Source: Folioceros fuciformis (lineage: Eukaryota > Anthocerotophyta > Anthocerotopsida > Anthocerotales). Taken from it: a stretch of DNA of 62,634 nucleotides. A model generated the notes under the pieces. It searched no databases. It was not told the origin of the DNA and saw nothing but the letters and a program-made list of their open reading frames with translations. A program made the position numbers and the translations under genes. Positions 24,413 to 35,165 of the stretch are shown piece after piece; positions within the stretch are counted from its first letter, which is position 1, and the number at the start of each line of letters is the position of its first letter. The DNA lies in NCBI GenBank assembly GCA_049999805.1, contig JBNGIO010006249.1, forward strand, positions 464,796 through 527,429, in the 5' to 3' direction.

Positions 24413-25236
24413 TCCTCACACTGTGTGGAATGCTGGAATGTACGTGGTTACGTTGGATTCTGGAGAGGCAACAGTGCTGGTGAACTTCACCCGCACGCCC
24501 CTGTGGCTGTGTGGATCTGGGGAGACTGTCTTTTCTTTGAGGTTTCAATTTCTCACTTCCTTATCTCCTCCGTAAGGCGTCCGTTTCCTTGTTTGGCATT
24601 GCAGGTGGAGTTGCAATCTCTCATCCTCGTTTTGTCTTTCATCTTTCAGGTTCGGAGAGCGTCGTGGCCACAGCCAAGTATGTCGCATTCACCAACATAT
24701 TCATTCACCGAGTATTCGCAAGAACCACACCTATCTAGTCTGAAGAAGAGGAAGTGATTAAGGATTAGTTCACCTCACGCCCTTATCCGAGGGTCACACA
24801 GGAAGATCACTCTTGTTTAGGATCACAGTGTGTTCCAAGGAATTGTGGCTGGCCACAAAAGCAGGTGAAAAAGAATTCTCTCCGATCTTTCTTGGCGCCG
24901 GCGGGATATCCGTCCACACAAAACGCGCTACCCTATGTGCGGCTGCTGCAGATGTTACGAAGCATTCAATTGAGATCAATCAAGGGACATGATTTCTCAT
25001 GCATTCGTCCCGGGTTACTGAGTGTGGCATATCGGCAGTGCTGCTTGCGAGTTGTTGGGCTGCATTTGCTGCACTCCACAACATTCCAGCCGGGAGTGTT
25101 AGCATGCTGCAGTTCGATTGCTTGCTCTTGTGATTTTCATCCTTGTGCCTTGCCATGCGGCCATCTCCACCCACGTGATCATCTGCATCGTTGGCTGTTG
25201 AAGACCATCTATCTCAGGTTCCAGCTTCCTCCACCG
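24413..25236. other. Intergenic region and probable 5' leader of the phosphatase gene
   Basis: The downstream frame is open back to 24865, but only from a GTG; no other coding signal is seen. Confidence 0.4.
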
Positions 25237-26190
25237 ATGACTTGCCTCGAAGGCTTGCAACCAGGAGGGCTTCGCTCGCTGGTAGGCCAGGGGCTGGGAG
25301 CGAGAGTATGGAGGAGCTCGTCTCGTTGCCAGAGCAAGGTGGTATTATGCAACGTCGCATCTGAGAGCTGCGGTGAGGAGAAATCCCTTTCTCTTGGTAG
25401 GGACAGCAGCAGGCAGGAACAAGGGCCCATCACCAGGGCTTCTGCGTCAGTGAAAGTAGCACCGAACGTGGCGCCCAGCAACGGGTCTTCACTCTACGCC
25501 GGGGCTCTGGATTTCCGAGGATTGGCGGAGGGCTTGAACGGCAAGTTCCCTCCTGGAGAGAAGGAGATCGTGCTGGTGCGGCACGGCCTGAGCTCCTGGA
25601 ATGCAGAGGGCAGGATACAGGGGAGCTCGGACCAGTCTGTGCTCTCAGACATGGGGAAGGTCCAGGTGCAGAGGTGCAGAGAAGCTCTGTCCAGACTGAG
25701 CTTTGATACGTGTTTCGCGAGCCCCATTGCCCGGGCTAGGTCCAGTGCCGAGCTCATCTGGGAAGGAAGGGACAAACCCATCCAATTCCTGGACAGTCTG
25801 AGGGAAGCCAATCTGCTGTTTCTGGAAGGGATGCGGAACGTGGATGCCAGGGACCAGTACCCACAGCTTTACAGAGCCTGGAGGGAGGATCCTGCCAACT
25901 TTCACGTGGATGGAGTGTACCCTATCAGGGATTTGTGGTCGAAAGCTAGGCACACATGGGAGGAAATCCTTTCTGCTCCTGGCGAGCTTGTCGTTGTGGT
26001 CTCTCATAAATCTATACTGCGAGCTTTGCTCTGTACAGCTCTTGGCATGGGGCCCGAGAGGTTTAGGTCTATTGACATCAATAACGCTGCGGTGTCTTCT
26101 GTGATTATCAGCACCGAAGGCAACGCCATGTTGAAGAGCCTTAACATGACGGCACATTTGCATGCTGATGGAGTGTACTATCGGAAGTGA
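25237..26190 (+). CDS. 2-carboxy-D-arabinitol-1-phosphatase-like, plastid
   Basis: A histidine phosphatase (phosphoglycerate mutase-like) of 317 residues from the ATG at 25237. Residues 1-45 are basic and Ser/Gly-rich with almost no acidic residues until CNVASESCGEE, fitting a transit peptide. The catalytic core starts at VLVRHGLSSWNAEGRIQGSSD (His of RHG is the phospho-acceptor in the family), with SPIARARSSAEL and REANLLFLEGM in the middle and the second catalytic His in VVVVSHKSILRALL. The DPANFHVDGVYPIRDLWSKAR segment resembles plant CA1P phosphatase, which degrades the Rubisco inhibitor CA1P or related sugar phosphates. Most relatives have RHGQ(S/T); here Q is L. An in-frame upstream Met (at LLQMLRSIQ, near 24952) could be used, but gives a less typical N-terminus. 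Confidence 0.82.
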   Translation: MTCLEGLQPGGLRSLVGQGLGARVWRSSSRCQSKVVLCNVASESCGEEKSLSLGRDSSRQEQGPITRASASVKVAPNVAPSNGSSLYAGALDFRGLAEGLNGKFPPGEKEIVLVRHGLSSWNAEGRIQGSSDQSVLSDMGKVQVQRCREALSRLSFDTCFASPIARARSSAELIWEGRDKPIQFLDSLREANLLFLEGMRNVDARDQYPQLYRAWREDPANFHVDGVYPIRDLWSKARHTWEEILSAPGELVVVVSHKSILRALLCTALGMGPERFRSIDINNAAVSSVIISTEGNAMLKSLNMTAHLHADGVYYRK

Positions 26191-27111
26191 CTCTCTCTGC
26201 CTTCGTGTAATCTACGTAGTGTTATAATTGTACTATTGCGTCCTCCAGTTTTTTCTCCCCATCCTGGTGAGACTATGAGTTATGATAAAACTGCCAGCAA
26301 GAACGCTTCGCAGTTCGAGCATTGAGACTGTTTTTCCATAACATTTTGAACACGATGTCGAATTCTTGTGATTTGAGTGTCTTGTTTGTAGTGACGGTGG
26401 GAGTGTAACAAACAAGCGGAAGAGTTGTCAGCTGTTACCTTGTTATGATGCCCCGTTGTGTTCGCAGAGAGTTTGTACACACGTTAGGTGTGACATCAGA
26501 ATCATGTGACAAGGCCGATTGCACCAGGGCACGTCAGAAGTCTGGTGCAATGTGTAAGAGTCTTTGGATGAGGACTTTCTATTTCTTTCCAAGGACGGGT
26601 CCAGGTTCAGGAAACCTACCTTTTGTCGTTGGTGCTCTGGTGATTGCAGGAAAGGAAGCAATCACGGGTGCTGCAGCCATCAAAAGAAGCGTCAAAGGAA
26701 CCCGTGAAGATGTCTAGACTTCGCACAAACATGATCTGACGGAGTGGGTAGATGCAAACCATGGGATTGGAACTTCAGAGGAAGTGTTTTAAGGCAATTG
26801 TGAGAAAAGAGGAAGAAAGCCGAGAAGTACCCAGCCAATTCTCGGCCTCAGCGAGCATGTGATGCTCACAAACAGACAAGCTGCCAGCAGGCACATGCAA
26901 GCATGAAAATGGTATAAATGCTAGTGCACCATTTGCTGTCTTCCAGCTCGTTCTTTCTGCTTGCAGACATAAACAGCGTGTTCATTTCCATAGGGGAGAG
27001 AATGAGAGGAGATCGAGTGTGGGTAGCTTCCACAATGTGATCGGTGTCTTGCTGCTGTGAAGCTCAGGAAGTTTTGAAGGCCGACCTTGTATCGTCTCTG
27101 CACTTAAGACC
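26191..27111. other. Intergenic region
   Basis: 3' flank of the phosphatase gene and promoter of the proline-rich protein gene; no coding or repeat structure seen. Confidence 0.4.
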
Positions 27112-28566
27112 ATGGGGCGGGGAAACGCTGCCATTGTTGCATTGCTCGTCCTGCTCCAGATACATGGAGCTGTACCAGCCCGGGTTCTTCACAAGGAGCA
27201 GCTTCATCACAAGGGTTCGCTGACTGTGGATGGAAATCCGAGAGTGAAAGTGGACCGGGAGCGGACAGTACATGGCTCAGGTGAGGAAATCCTGCGCCTA
27301 CAAATGCTTCAGGACTGCTATGTTGCAATTCCATCAGTCTAATCAGACTTCGTAGTCTCCAAATCAGGAGGTTCCACTCATGAAACTCACCATGCAGATG
27401 TATCAGCTGTCAACAGCCACACCCGTCCACGTGCTGCGCCTGGAGCTGGGAAGGTGGCAGTCATTCCGGAAAAATCCTTTCATTCGCCAATTTCTAGAGG
27501 GAAGAGGAGTCAGCTCAAGGAGATCGTGAAGAAGAGGAGAATGCACAAGAAACACAAGCGCACATCGAGGAAGCGGAGACCAAGAAAGGATTACACGCAA
27601 GGTTCTGAACTATTTCCAGGCTTCACCCTGCCACCCGATCCCTTCATCCCTTCATCTCCTGCAGTGATAAACTTGCCCCCTTTTCCATTTCTTACTTTGC
27701 CACCACTTCCATTCACACGAGGGCCTCTACCCTTTCAGCCACCTCCCATTTCGTTGGACCCACACACAGTACCTTCTGGACTGCCTTCAAATGTCCCACC
27801 CTTGCCATTTGTCAATCCGCCTCCAGTGTCTCTCCACCTGCCACCTCTACAATTCCTCAACCCTCCTCCCCGCACTCTGCAAGTGCCTCCTTTGCCCTTC
27901 GTTTTGCCTCCTCCCCTGCCTGTGAATGCTCCAGCATTTCCTTTTGTGAAGCCTCCTCCACTGAATGGAGATGATCCATCTTTCCCATTCATCAATCCTC
28001 CTCCATATTCCGCAAACTTTCCTCCAATCACTCGTGGGGGTGCACCTCCTTTGCTTCCAGTGATACCTTCCACACCACAGGCCCACATGCCCAAGCCTCC
28101 ACCTCTGCCCGTCGTCAAGCGCCCTCCCTTGCCCTGGGGGCAAGCCTCTCCACCACCTGGCCTGAAGCTGCCTCCATTCAAGCCCCCTCCTCTACATCTA
28201 CCTGTACTGGAGCCGCCTCCATCACCTGCAGCCAAGCTCCCTCCCTTACCAGTGATTCCACATCCTCGTCCACCCCATCTGAAGCCTCTACCACTCCCGG
28301 GAGGACATCCCAAGCCAGTAAATCCCAAGCCAGTAAATCCCAAGCCAGTAAATCCCAAGCCAGTAAATCCCAAGCCAGTAAAGCCCAAGCCAGTAAGACC
28401 CAAGCCAGTTCCTCGAAAACCCAACCCTCCAAAGCCAGGAGTGAAGCCATCCAAACCACCAAAGTCAGGAGCTAAGCAGCCCAAGCCAGGAGGTAAGTAC
28501 CATCATCCAGGAGTGAAGCACCACAAGAGAGGGAAGGGTCGCGGATATCCTGTGCCTGGTCCATGA
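27112..28566 (+). CDS. Secreted proline-rich cell-wall protein
   Basis: Two exons, 27112-27280 and 27347-28566, joined in phase 1 across a 66-bp intron, give 462 residues. A signal peptide (AAIVALLVLLQIHGAVPA) starts the protein. A basic region (KKRRMHKKHKRTSRKRRPRK) follows, then about 250 residues of PPLPF/NPPP-type repeats, then a KPVNP array, and a Lys/His/Gly-rich end. This is a structural wall protein of the PRP/extensin-like class; there are no SPPPP blocks and few Tyr, so it is not a classical extensin. Hydroxylation and wall cross-linking are expected from the class, not shown. The second exon has no ATG at its beginning, which supports the splice. Confidence 0.8.
28309..28410 (+). 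repeat. 15-bp tandem repeat encoding KPVNP units
   Basis: About seven in-frame copies of CCCAAGCCAGTAAAT; the first four to five are identical and the last two carry AAG or AGA in place of AAT. In-frame expansion changes only protein length. Confidence 0.9.
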
Positions 28567-29245
28567 CATGAACGCTCCCGCCGTAATGCACCTCATTTCT
28601 CTAGAACCCAAAAAGGTTCAAGTTGAGAACCTTTTGTGGTCCAGATAGTACTCTTGTGGCCCCACCGTGTGGACAGGTCCGGCTCACCACGCCAGAGTTT
28701 TGATTACTCTAAAATAGACAAAAAATAATGATCCCATACAAGGAGGACCGTACTGCAAGGGGTTGATCAATATGAATTGGATAAAGTCATAAAGATATGT
28801 ATCATATTTCAGGGTTGAATATCTTGGAAAAGCTATGCGGCGAGGATGCCAAACACTCGGGACAAAGAAGATGGAGCCGGCCGGTTTGGAATCCCAGGGC
28901 TTGACAATAATATAAAGATAATTTAGATCATGCTAATTTTTAATGCGTTTAATCTATTGGGTATTTAATTATATAAATATAAGATTTCTATTAGCTTGAA
29001 TAAAGAGTACTTAGCTTACTCCTCCATCCACTATGATACTAGAGTAATCCTAATTTAGTCGGGATCATTTGCACGATGCATAAGGACGTTTCTATTCAAA
29101 GTATGTATTCAGTTTTAGAAAAACAAGATAAAAAACCCTCTCCTTCGTTCCTCCTGCCTCCCATCTCCAACCCTAAACTCCCCTCTCACCCTATTCCCTA
29201 CCCTAATCCTATAAATCCCCCTCTCCCGCTTCCTGTCACTAACCC
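28567..29245. other. AT-rich intergenic sequence ending in a C/T-rich tract
   Basis: No gene seen. From about 29135 the + strand becomes strongly pyrimidine-rich (ccctctcc, cccctctcaccc) and runs into the assembly gap. Confidence 0.4.
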
Positions 29246-29345
29246 NNNNNNNNNNNNNNNNNNNNNNNNNNNNNNNNNNNNNNNNNNNNNNNNNNNNNNN
29301 NNNNNNNNNNNNNNNNNNNNNNNNNNNNNNNNNNNNNNNNNNNNN
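29246..29345. other. Assembly gap, 100 N
   Basis: Exactly 100 unknown bases, the usual placeholder for a gap of unknown size. C/T-rich sequence on both sides suggests an unresolved low-complexity tract. Open frames that cross it are artefacts. Confidence 0.97.
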
Positions 29346-29518
29346 CCTCTCCCCCCTTCTCGCACAGGGACAAAGTCCCATGGGCCGTGACCCCTTCTTC
29401 CAGTGAGACAAATTCCCAGTGTCTCCGCTTGCAAGTGAAGTAGTGTTTACATTGTGGTGGTGGCATGCTCCGTACGTCCCCCATAGACCAGATTACCCTG
29501 TTTTTGGGGTGGTCCGCC

Positions 29519-29560
29519 GACAATAGCCGTAGACAAAAACTTCTGTCTGCAGCTATTGTC
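29519..29560. repeat. Imperfect inverted repeat, 16-bp arms
   Basis: GACAATAGCCGTAGAC (29519-29534) pairs with GTCTGCAGCTATTGTC (29545-29560) with two mismatches around a 10-bp loop. Confidence 0.7.
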
Positions 29561-29644
29561 CACGAACCGTTTACTGTTTTAGTAAGTTTTAATATTATGA
29601 CCATTTTACATACTGAGTCGGTATTCCCTTCATGGGAACACCGA

Positions 29645-29950
29645 CCCAGCCTATTTTGCAGCGTGCCTTCCTTGTAGCCGCCTTCATCGCGGTTTTGCAG
29701 CCTGCCTCCCTTGTAGCTCATCTTCATCGCGGTTTTGCAGCCCGCCTCCCTCGTAGCCCGTCTTTATCGCGGTTTTGCAGCATGCCTTCATCGCAGTTTT
29801 TCAGCTCGCCTCCCTTATAGCTCACCTTCAACGCGGTTTTGTAGCCTGCCTCCCTTGTAGCTCGCCTTCATAGCAGTTTTGTAGCCTGCCTCCCTTGTAG
29901 CTCACCTTCATAGTAGTTTTCCAGTCTGCCTTTTTTGCAGCCTGCCTCCA
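29645..29950. repeat. 40-bp minisatellite, about 7-8 copies
   Basis: The unit reads approximately GTTTTGCAGCCTGCCTCCCT followed by TGTAGCTCATCTTCATCGCG. Copies differ by scattered substitutions, and one (near 29780) is shortened. It sits between the gap and the Harbinger ORF1. Confidence 0.85.
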
Positions 29951-30255
29951 TTGTCGCCCTGCGAGATATATTTTGCTCACACAGTTGTTCGCAGGCCGTC
30001 CTTGCTCGCAAGTTGTCCTTTCCGTAGGCCGATTGCCTCGCTTGCAGCTTGGACAATTCTCAATTACAAGTTAGACAGCTCTCATTTGCAACTTGGGCTT
30101 GGACCTATTGCCATTCCTCCTTGTTTAGGTTCAATTTGTTTCATTGAAGAACAATAGACCTCCCGAACTTGTTGGACTCTTCTATTTCCTCTTCTCAATA
30201 TACTGCATTGTCTTCTCAACCCCCTCTCCTACTCGCAGCATGAGCTTCAGCACCT

Positions 30256-30984
30256 ATGGTTATCACCAAGCCAAAGGTCAACCTTGTAGCATGGACAGTC
30301 GACAACACTTTTGCCTTGATTGCAGCTTTTGAAGACATCTACATGGAGCACCTTCGGCAGAGGAATTTGGTAGCCCACCACCACTATGACGACATTGCCG
30401 TGCTAATTTATCCTCTTTGTGAAGGTTTTTAGCCTACTATAATTCAATGTAGGAACAAGATGGACAGTTTGAAGCGGCAATATAAAGTAGAGGCAAAGAA
30501 GCTCACAACCAAGGTCTATGCCTCGGAGTGGGTGTTTTGGGAGGCCATGGATGCATTCATGAATGATAATCCTAAGGGAGTTAGAATTTCAAACTCTCCT
30601 AACCCTGGGCTTGTTGATATGAAAACTTCAAATTGCTGCTTCAAGCAAGTTGCTGTTTTTCTCAGCACTGCGAAAGACCCTTTTGTTTCTACGGTGGACT
30701 CTCCACTTGTGGCTATTGTTTCACCAAGCTTGCTAGCCGCTTCACCACTAGAAGAAGAATGTGGTGAATCTCCTACAATAAAGGTAAATAAGTTGAAGAG
30801 TATAACAACTAAGAAAGCCAAGACTAGAAAGCATAGGTTTGATGAATATGGGCCTGATAGAATAGCTTATAGTATTTCTAGGTTTGCTGAGGTCTTTGCG
30901 AAGATTGAGACAGCAAAGTTAGAGAGTATGCAAGCTGCGGAGAAGAGTAGACTAGAACAAAGCTTAAAAATCTCGAAGCTATAA
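30256..30984 (+). pseudogene. PIF/Harbinger ORF1 (Myb/SANT-like), one in-frame stop
   Basis: A frame starting MVITKPKVNLVAWTVDN runs through a trihelix/SANT-like domain (WTVDNTFALIAAFEDI, then QCRNKMDSLKRQYKVEAKKL) and a coiled C-terminal part (RFAEVFAKIETAKLESMQAA). A TAG at 30430-30432 interrupts it between the second and third helices. The conserved Trp of the 'NKWDSLKR' motif is Met. In active Harbinger elements this protein helps transposase act at the ends. It faces the transposase on the opposite strand, the usual convergent layout. An intron hiding the stop is possible but no good splice pair was seen. Confidence 0.7.
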
Positions 30985-31492
30985 CAATACATGCAACTAG
31001 AGGTTGTAAAGCTGTTGGTACAGTCTTCTAAAAGAGCAAAGAGCAGCTCCCCTTCAAACTAGCTGCAAGTGTTGTTTGTGTTACAAGAAATGCTCAGAAA
31101 CTGTGCATATCAAATTCTGACTCTAGTCTTCATAAAAAATTACAAGTAAGCACTTCAGAGAAATTTCTGTTTCAAAAGCTTCAGAATGATGCATAGCACA
31201 TTTCATTTGGGCAAGTGTGCTGTTCGAAACAAAGCCCGAAAGTAACGGGATTGTTGTTTGTATTGTGTGAAAGCATAAAAACTAGACACCACCATATCTC
31301 ACTCCTGTCGTATTGAAAAAATGCAAGTAAGCACTTCAAAGAAAGCTGGTTTCAAGAGCTTCACAATGATGCATAGCACATTTCATGTAGACAAGTGCGC
31401 TATTCAAAACGAAACCTGAAAGCAATGGGAAATAATCTTGAAAGTAACAAAGCTAAACAACATGCACATTACATTTGTATGCTACAAAGGAC
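30985..31492. repeat. Direct repeat of about 105 bp, 180 bp apart
   Basis: 31143-31248 and 31324-31428 share AAGTAAGCACTTCA, AGCTTCA-AATGATGCATAG, CACATTTCAT and end in GAAAG-AA-GGG. It lies between the two Harbinger ORFs, and nothing coding is seen here. Confidence 0.75.
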
Positions 31493-32958
31493 TTATGCAC
31501 GCCCGTTCGACCGAGCATTTCTCCAATGATTGACTAAGGTAGCATGTTGTACTTCTGCTTGACTCTTCAAAGCCTCTTCTTGAGCATTTGTTAGTGAGAT
31601 GTTCATTGGATGTGGGAGTTTATGCTCATCCACATATCGACTATTAAAATCCATTTCCCAAACAATTATGCAAAAGTTATGAAGCACAAAACATGCTATT
31701 ACTATACTCGCAGCATATTCAATATGGATATTGAGGTTTTTCAAAATTCTCCACCGGCCCTTCAATGTTGAGAATGCATGTTCTATGACTACACGACCAA
31801 ATGAAAACCAAGAGTTGAAGGACCGCTGCTCCTCATTTGCTGGATTTTTAAATCCTTTCATGAGAAAGGGCCGTAACGGAGATGCTGCGTCTCTAATAAT
31901 GTATGGAGGTATTGGAACACCTTCTACCATGACAATGGGCTCTTTAAATATGCTATTCTCGATAAGGCGTTGCCTTATGAATATGCTGCGAGTATAGTAA
32001 TAGCCTGTTTTGTGCTTCATAACTTTTGCATTAATAATTCATACCTAATGCGATAAACTACTATTCCGCAAAATTCCAGCATCATTAGATCCTCCGAGAC
32101 TATTGACATATATATCTAAAAATAAACGTTGATGGTCACATATAGCCTGTAGAACGATACAGTGCATGTTGTAACATTTGCAATGATATGCTGTTGGCAT
32201 GTACCTTGGTGGCGGCATAGCAGTGAACTTGATCAAAGAGCCATCCATAGCACCTACAATGTCAAGTAGTAGAGTCCACTCCTCAAACTTAGCAGAAATG
32301 GCTTGCTGACGTTGTCTTGATGGAATGCTGATGAAAGACGAATATAATTTTTTGGGATCACTTAAGATGGCCACCATAGCCTTAGTGTATTGCACCATTG
32401 TTGCCACACCTACACCGTATTTCACGGCAACTTCATACGGGGGCAATCCTCTTCCAAGCTGACACAATACCATTGCAACAGCTTTCTCAAGTTTAATTGC
32501 TGCTCTCGGAGAACTACGAACAAGAAAGAGGCAAAGTTCCTCAACCAAAACCATGAAAGTTGTATAAGTCACACGATATTGCCGACTTCACTTCTCATCC
32601 CGCATTGAAGGTGAAAGCATTTGCCATGCTTCCATGTACTACCTCTCCCAAAGACCTTGCCGACTTGGAGCTTTCCACCAAACCCTCGAAACATTGGGTC
32701 ATTAGGTCTTGTAGATCTTGTAGCCTCAATCGTCAAACTACCTGTTGCAGCCATGACCAACAATATGAAAGAACTCATTACATTACTCGATAAAATATCA
32801 TCACTATACATGCTAGGACATTGTCTTAGAAAATTATCTTGAGAATATATCAAAAGAAAGGCTAAGAACAAAAAAACCCTAGTTTCATCCATAGCCAAAA
32901 ACTCAAGAAACCAAGGAGCGACAACTCGAGAGAGAGGAGCATATAAGAATGCCAACAT
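31493..32958 (-). pseudogene. PIF/Harbinger DDE transposase, disrupted
   Basis: A DDE_Tnp_4 transposase in pieces. The N-terminal part (32958-32569) and the core (32572-32045) are in different frames with stops at the join. The core gives FMVLVEELCLFL, GLPPYEVAVKYGVGVATMVQYTK, the first catalytic Asp in DIVGAMDGS, and the second in GGSNDAGILRN. The C-terminal part (32020-31493) gives EGVPIPPYIIRDAA..PLRPFLMKGF and the catalytic Glu in VVIEHAFSTLKGRWRIL, then CFVLHNFC. All three catalytic acids survive. Between core and C-terminal part an inverted copy of the element's own sequence is inserted. No clear terminal inverted repeats were found, so element limits are uncertain. Confidence 0.85.
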
Positions 32959-34150
32959 TTGTGAACCAAAGTTCTAGTAGCCCAAAATGTCAGGCAGCTC
33001 GGCATGATCTAGGCTTGACCCTACATATGGATTCACCTTTTGGTGGGTCCAATAGCACCGAGTTAAAATCGCCGATACGGTCCGTCCGTCGCCCGCTATA
33101 CACGGGCTTGTGAGTGGACCGAAGTGCTTTTCAATGTAAATAGTACTTGAGACATATTCCCGTGTCCCTGTCTCACAATGGGACAGATGCAACCCCACCT
33201 TTCGCACCTCAATGTGGGCAGGTGTGGGACAGATTCAACCCCACCTTTTCGCACTTCAATGTGGGCAGGTGTGGGTGTCACCGACTCCTACTTAACTCCA
33301 GGGAGCATGAGAGAGGGCGAAGAGATGAGGACTACATTGGGATGGGCTCTTCTAAGTTGATTTTGGGGGTTAAGACAAAGAAGCTCTCTCCATCCTTGTA
33401 ATGTGTTTCATGAGTGTTGAATCCCGGAATCCATATAAGATTCTAGAAGAAGACAAAATCCATAGGAAGAAATTCATAGAAAATAAAATCCCTAAAGTGT
33501 TGGGAAAGCAAGGCTAGAGAGCTTTCTCTTTGAATATATTATTTTTTATTATTAAGAAATAAAATGAAAGTCTCATCTTCTTCAAAGATGCAAGGGACAA
33601 CTTCATCAAATGATCAAGGCCAAAAGGTACTAGCCCCTTATAACATCATTCTCAAAAACTATATACTGCTCCTAAAATATCAAAAGTGTGGAATACCAAA
33701 GTCTTCAAAAAATAAAGTTGCAACTTTTCTCCCAATAATGATCCCAAACAGTTAGAATACCAAAAGTCTTTTAAGAGATAAAGTTGCATTAAAATTATCC
33801 TTATATGGAACCACAAAAGCCTATTATTGAAAAAGAGATACAAAGTTTCATTACTCTAATGATTGAAGTTAAGAAAAAAAAATGGAAAAGATCATCTACT
33901 CCAGAATCTTGGGAGCTCGAAGTAAAGTTGTGAGAGAGAGTAAAGTTGTGGGAGAGAGGAGGCCTTGTCGTGAAGAAACGTATCAGGTGCTTATTGGGGT
34001 GGCACAAAGCTAGTGGAAAAGGGGCATGAGACATAGCACCCAATGCCTTATAAGACAACCTCTTGATGCAAGAGAGAGATGGACCAAGCCGGGACAATCT
34101 CGTCGCGGCATTTGTACCGTGATAGTGGCATCCATGGATTGGCTATGGAA
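32959..34150. other. Transposon flank with short repeats, AT-rich
   Basis: No gene seen. Contains a 47-bp tandem repeat at 33180-33273 and a diverged direct repeat at 33691-33722 / 33755-33788 (GAATACCAAA-GTCTT...ATAAAGTTGCA). The Harbinger right end should lie in the left part of this stretch. Confidence 0.4.
33180..33273. repeat. Two 47-bp tandem copies
   Basis: Both copies run GGGACAGAT(G/T)CAACCCCACC to CAATGTGGGCAGGTGT, with two substitutions and one length change. Confidence 0.8.
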
Positions 34151-34224
34151 GAATCTTGCTTGGTTGTTCCATCCTGGTACATACACATACTAAAGCGAGT
34201 GGCTGCAACTGGCAGCCTTCCTTT

Positions 34225-35165
34225 TCTGTGGATCAGGGTTTAGGGTTTGGATGCAGTCCAAGTGGCAACCTGAGATGCAGATTCTGGAGTGTCCTGGACC
34301 TGGACACTGATGAGGCCAGAGATGGTGCTCAGGGACTACAGTTCCAGCTGGTCGGCGGCTGGAAGGGTTTCGTAGGAAAGATGTAGGTCGGGCTTGAGGT
34401 TCAGCAGAATTCACCTGAGGCCCTCCCGGCAACGCAAGGGCCGGCGGGGTGGCACCCGCGACTGTGACTGCTTGTGGGGGCTCTGCAGCCAGGCTAGGGG
34501 GTGCAGCGGCGCATGACAGTAGCTGCGTGTTGACGGATTAAGCATTCCCACCACAAGCCGCTCGGATTTGGTAAGCAGTCCTCCGTGAAAGGTGAGGCGG
34601 CCTCGACTGCTGAGTGGATGTCGGAAGGGCAGCTGAGTAGCCGTAGAAGGGGCGCGGGACCCGCCGATCTCACATGTTCAGGAAGCGCAGATCCCGTGAG
34701 CGAAAGCCACACCGTCCGTGTGGTGGCACCTGTTGCCACGAGTCTGACCACTGTTGCGCGAGGAAGGTCTGCGCAGCAAAACAAGAGGGCACCCCCGCCT
34801 CCACGGAAACCCGGAGATCGATCCTATTCAGAACGCGAGGAATCGCAACGTTAATGGCAAGGAAAACGCAATCAAGACACTGGTCAGAGGGATGTGGAGC
34901 GCCGCAGCTGGAGATGGCGCTCGGCTGGAGAAGGCTCGCAAGTTGCCTATCTGGGGACAGGGGACGTGCTAGTCACCAGCACCAGCAGTCTGGGAGACGT
35001 GAACAACATGCCGCGCGTGGGAGTGTCACAGGCTGTGGTCGTGGTTACGACGTTATCCCTATTCTCTTAACACCAACTGAGATGCAGGCAGGCTATGGAG
35101 AGAATGTGACTCCCAAGCAGATGCGTGACCAGCATGGCTCGGTACCTGAGGTTTTGATTCTTGTT
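34225..35165 (+). pseudogene. Degenerate partial copy of the MetRS gene 5' part
   Basis: Segments align in order with the functional gene downstream. 34248-34310 resembles 35993-36050 (upstream region, GAGATGCAGAT-CTGGA). 34945-34985 matches 36465-36505 (AAGTTGCCTAT, then GACGTGCTAGTCACCAGC in the copy against AACGTGCTAGTCACCAGC). 35000-35012 matches CGTGAACAA-ATG, 35038-35048 matches CGTGGTTAC, and 35090-35135 matches the block TATGGAG-GAAT-TGACTCCCAAG. Gaps and substitutions destroy the frame, and the match ends before the catalytic core is complete. About 240 bp between the first two blocks has no counterpart. Confidence 0.7.

Noticed and set aside
24865-25236. N-terminal 124-codon extension of the phosphatase
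   Set aside because: Opens on a GTG, has no targeting-like features at its start, and the ATG at 25237 is followed by a good transit peptide.
28309-28410. Regular short repeat, considered as a CRISPR-like array
   Set aside because: Units are contiguous with no spacers and are in frame inside a wall protein gene.
27735-28484. Glycine-rich open frame on the minus strand, 249 residues
   Set aside because: It is the antisense of the proline-rich protein: CCN codons read backwards give Gly. No signal peptide or start context.
29115-29727. Open frames running through the N block
   Set aside because: Unknown bases are read as X; the frames are artefacts of the gap.
29370-33190. Possible Harbinger terminal inverted repeats (CAGGGACA near 29373 and its reverse complement near 33165)
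   Set aside because: Only eight bases match and no 3-bp target duplication was found; too weak to call.
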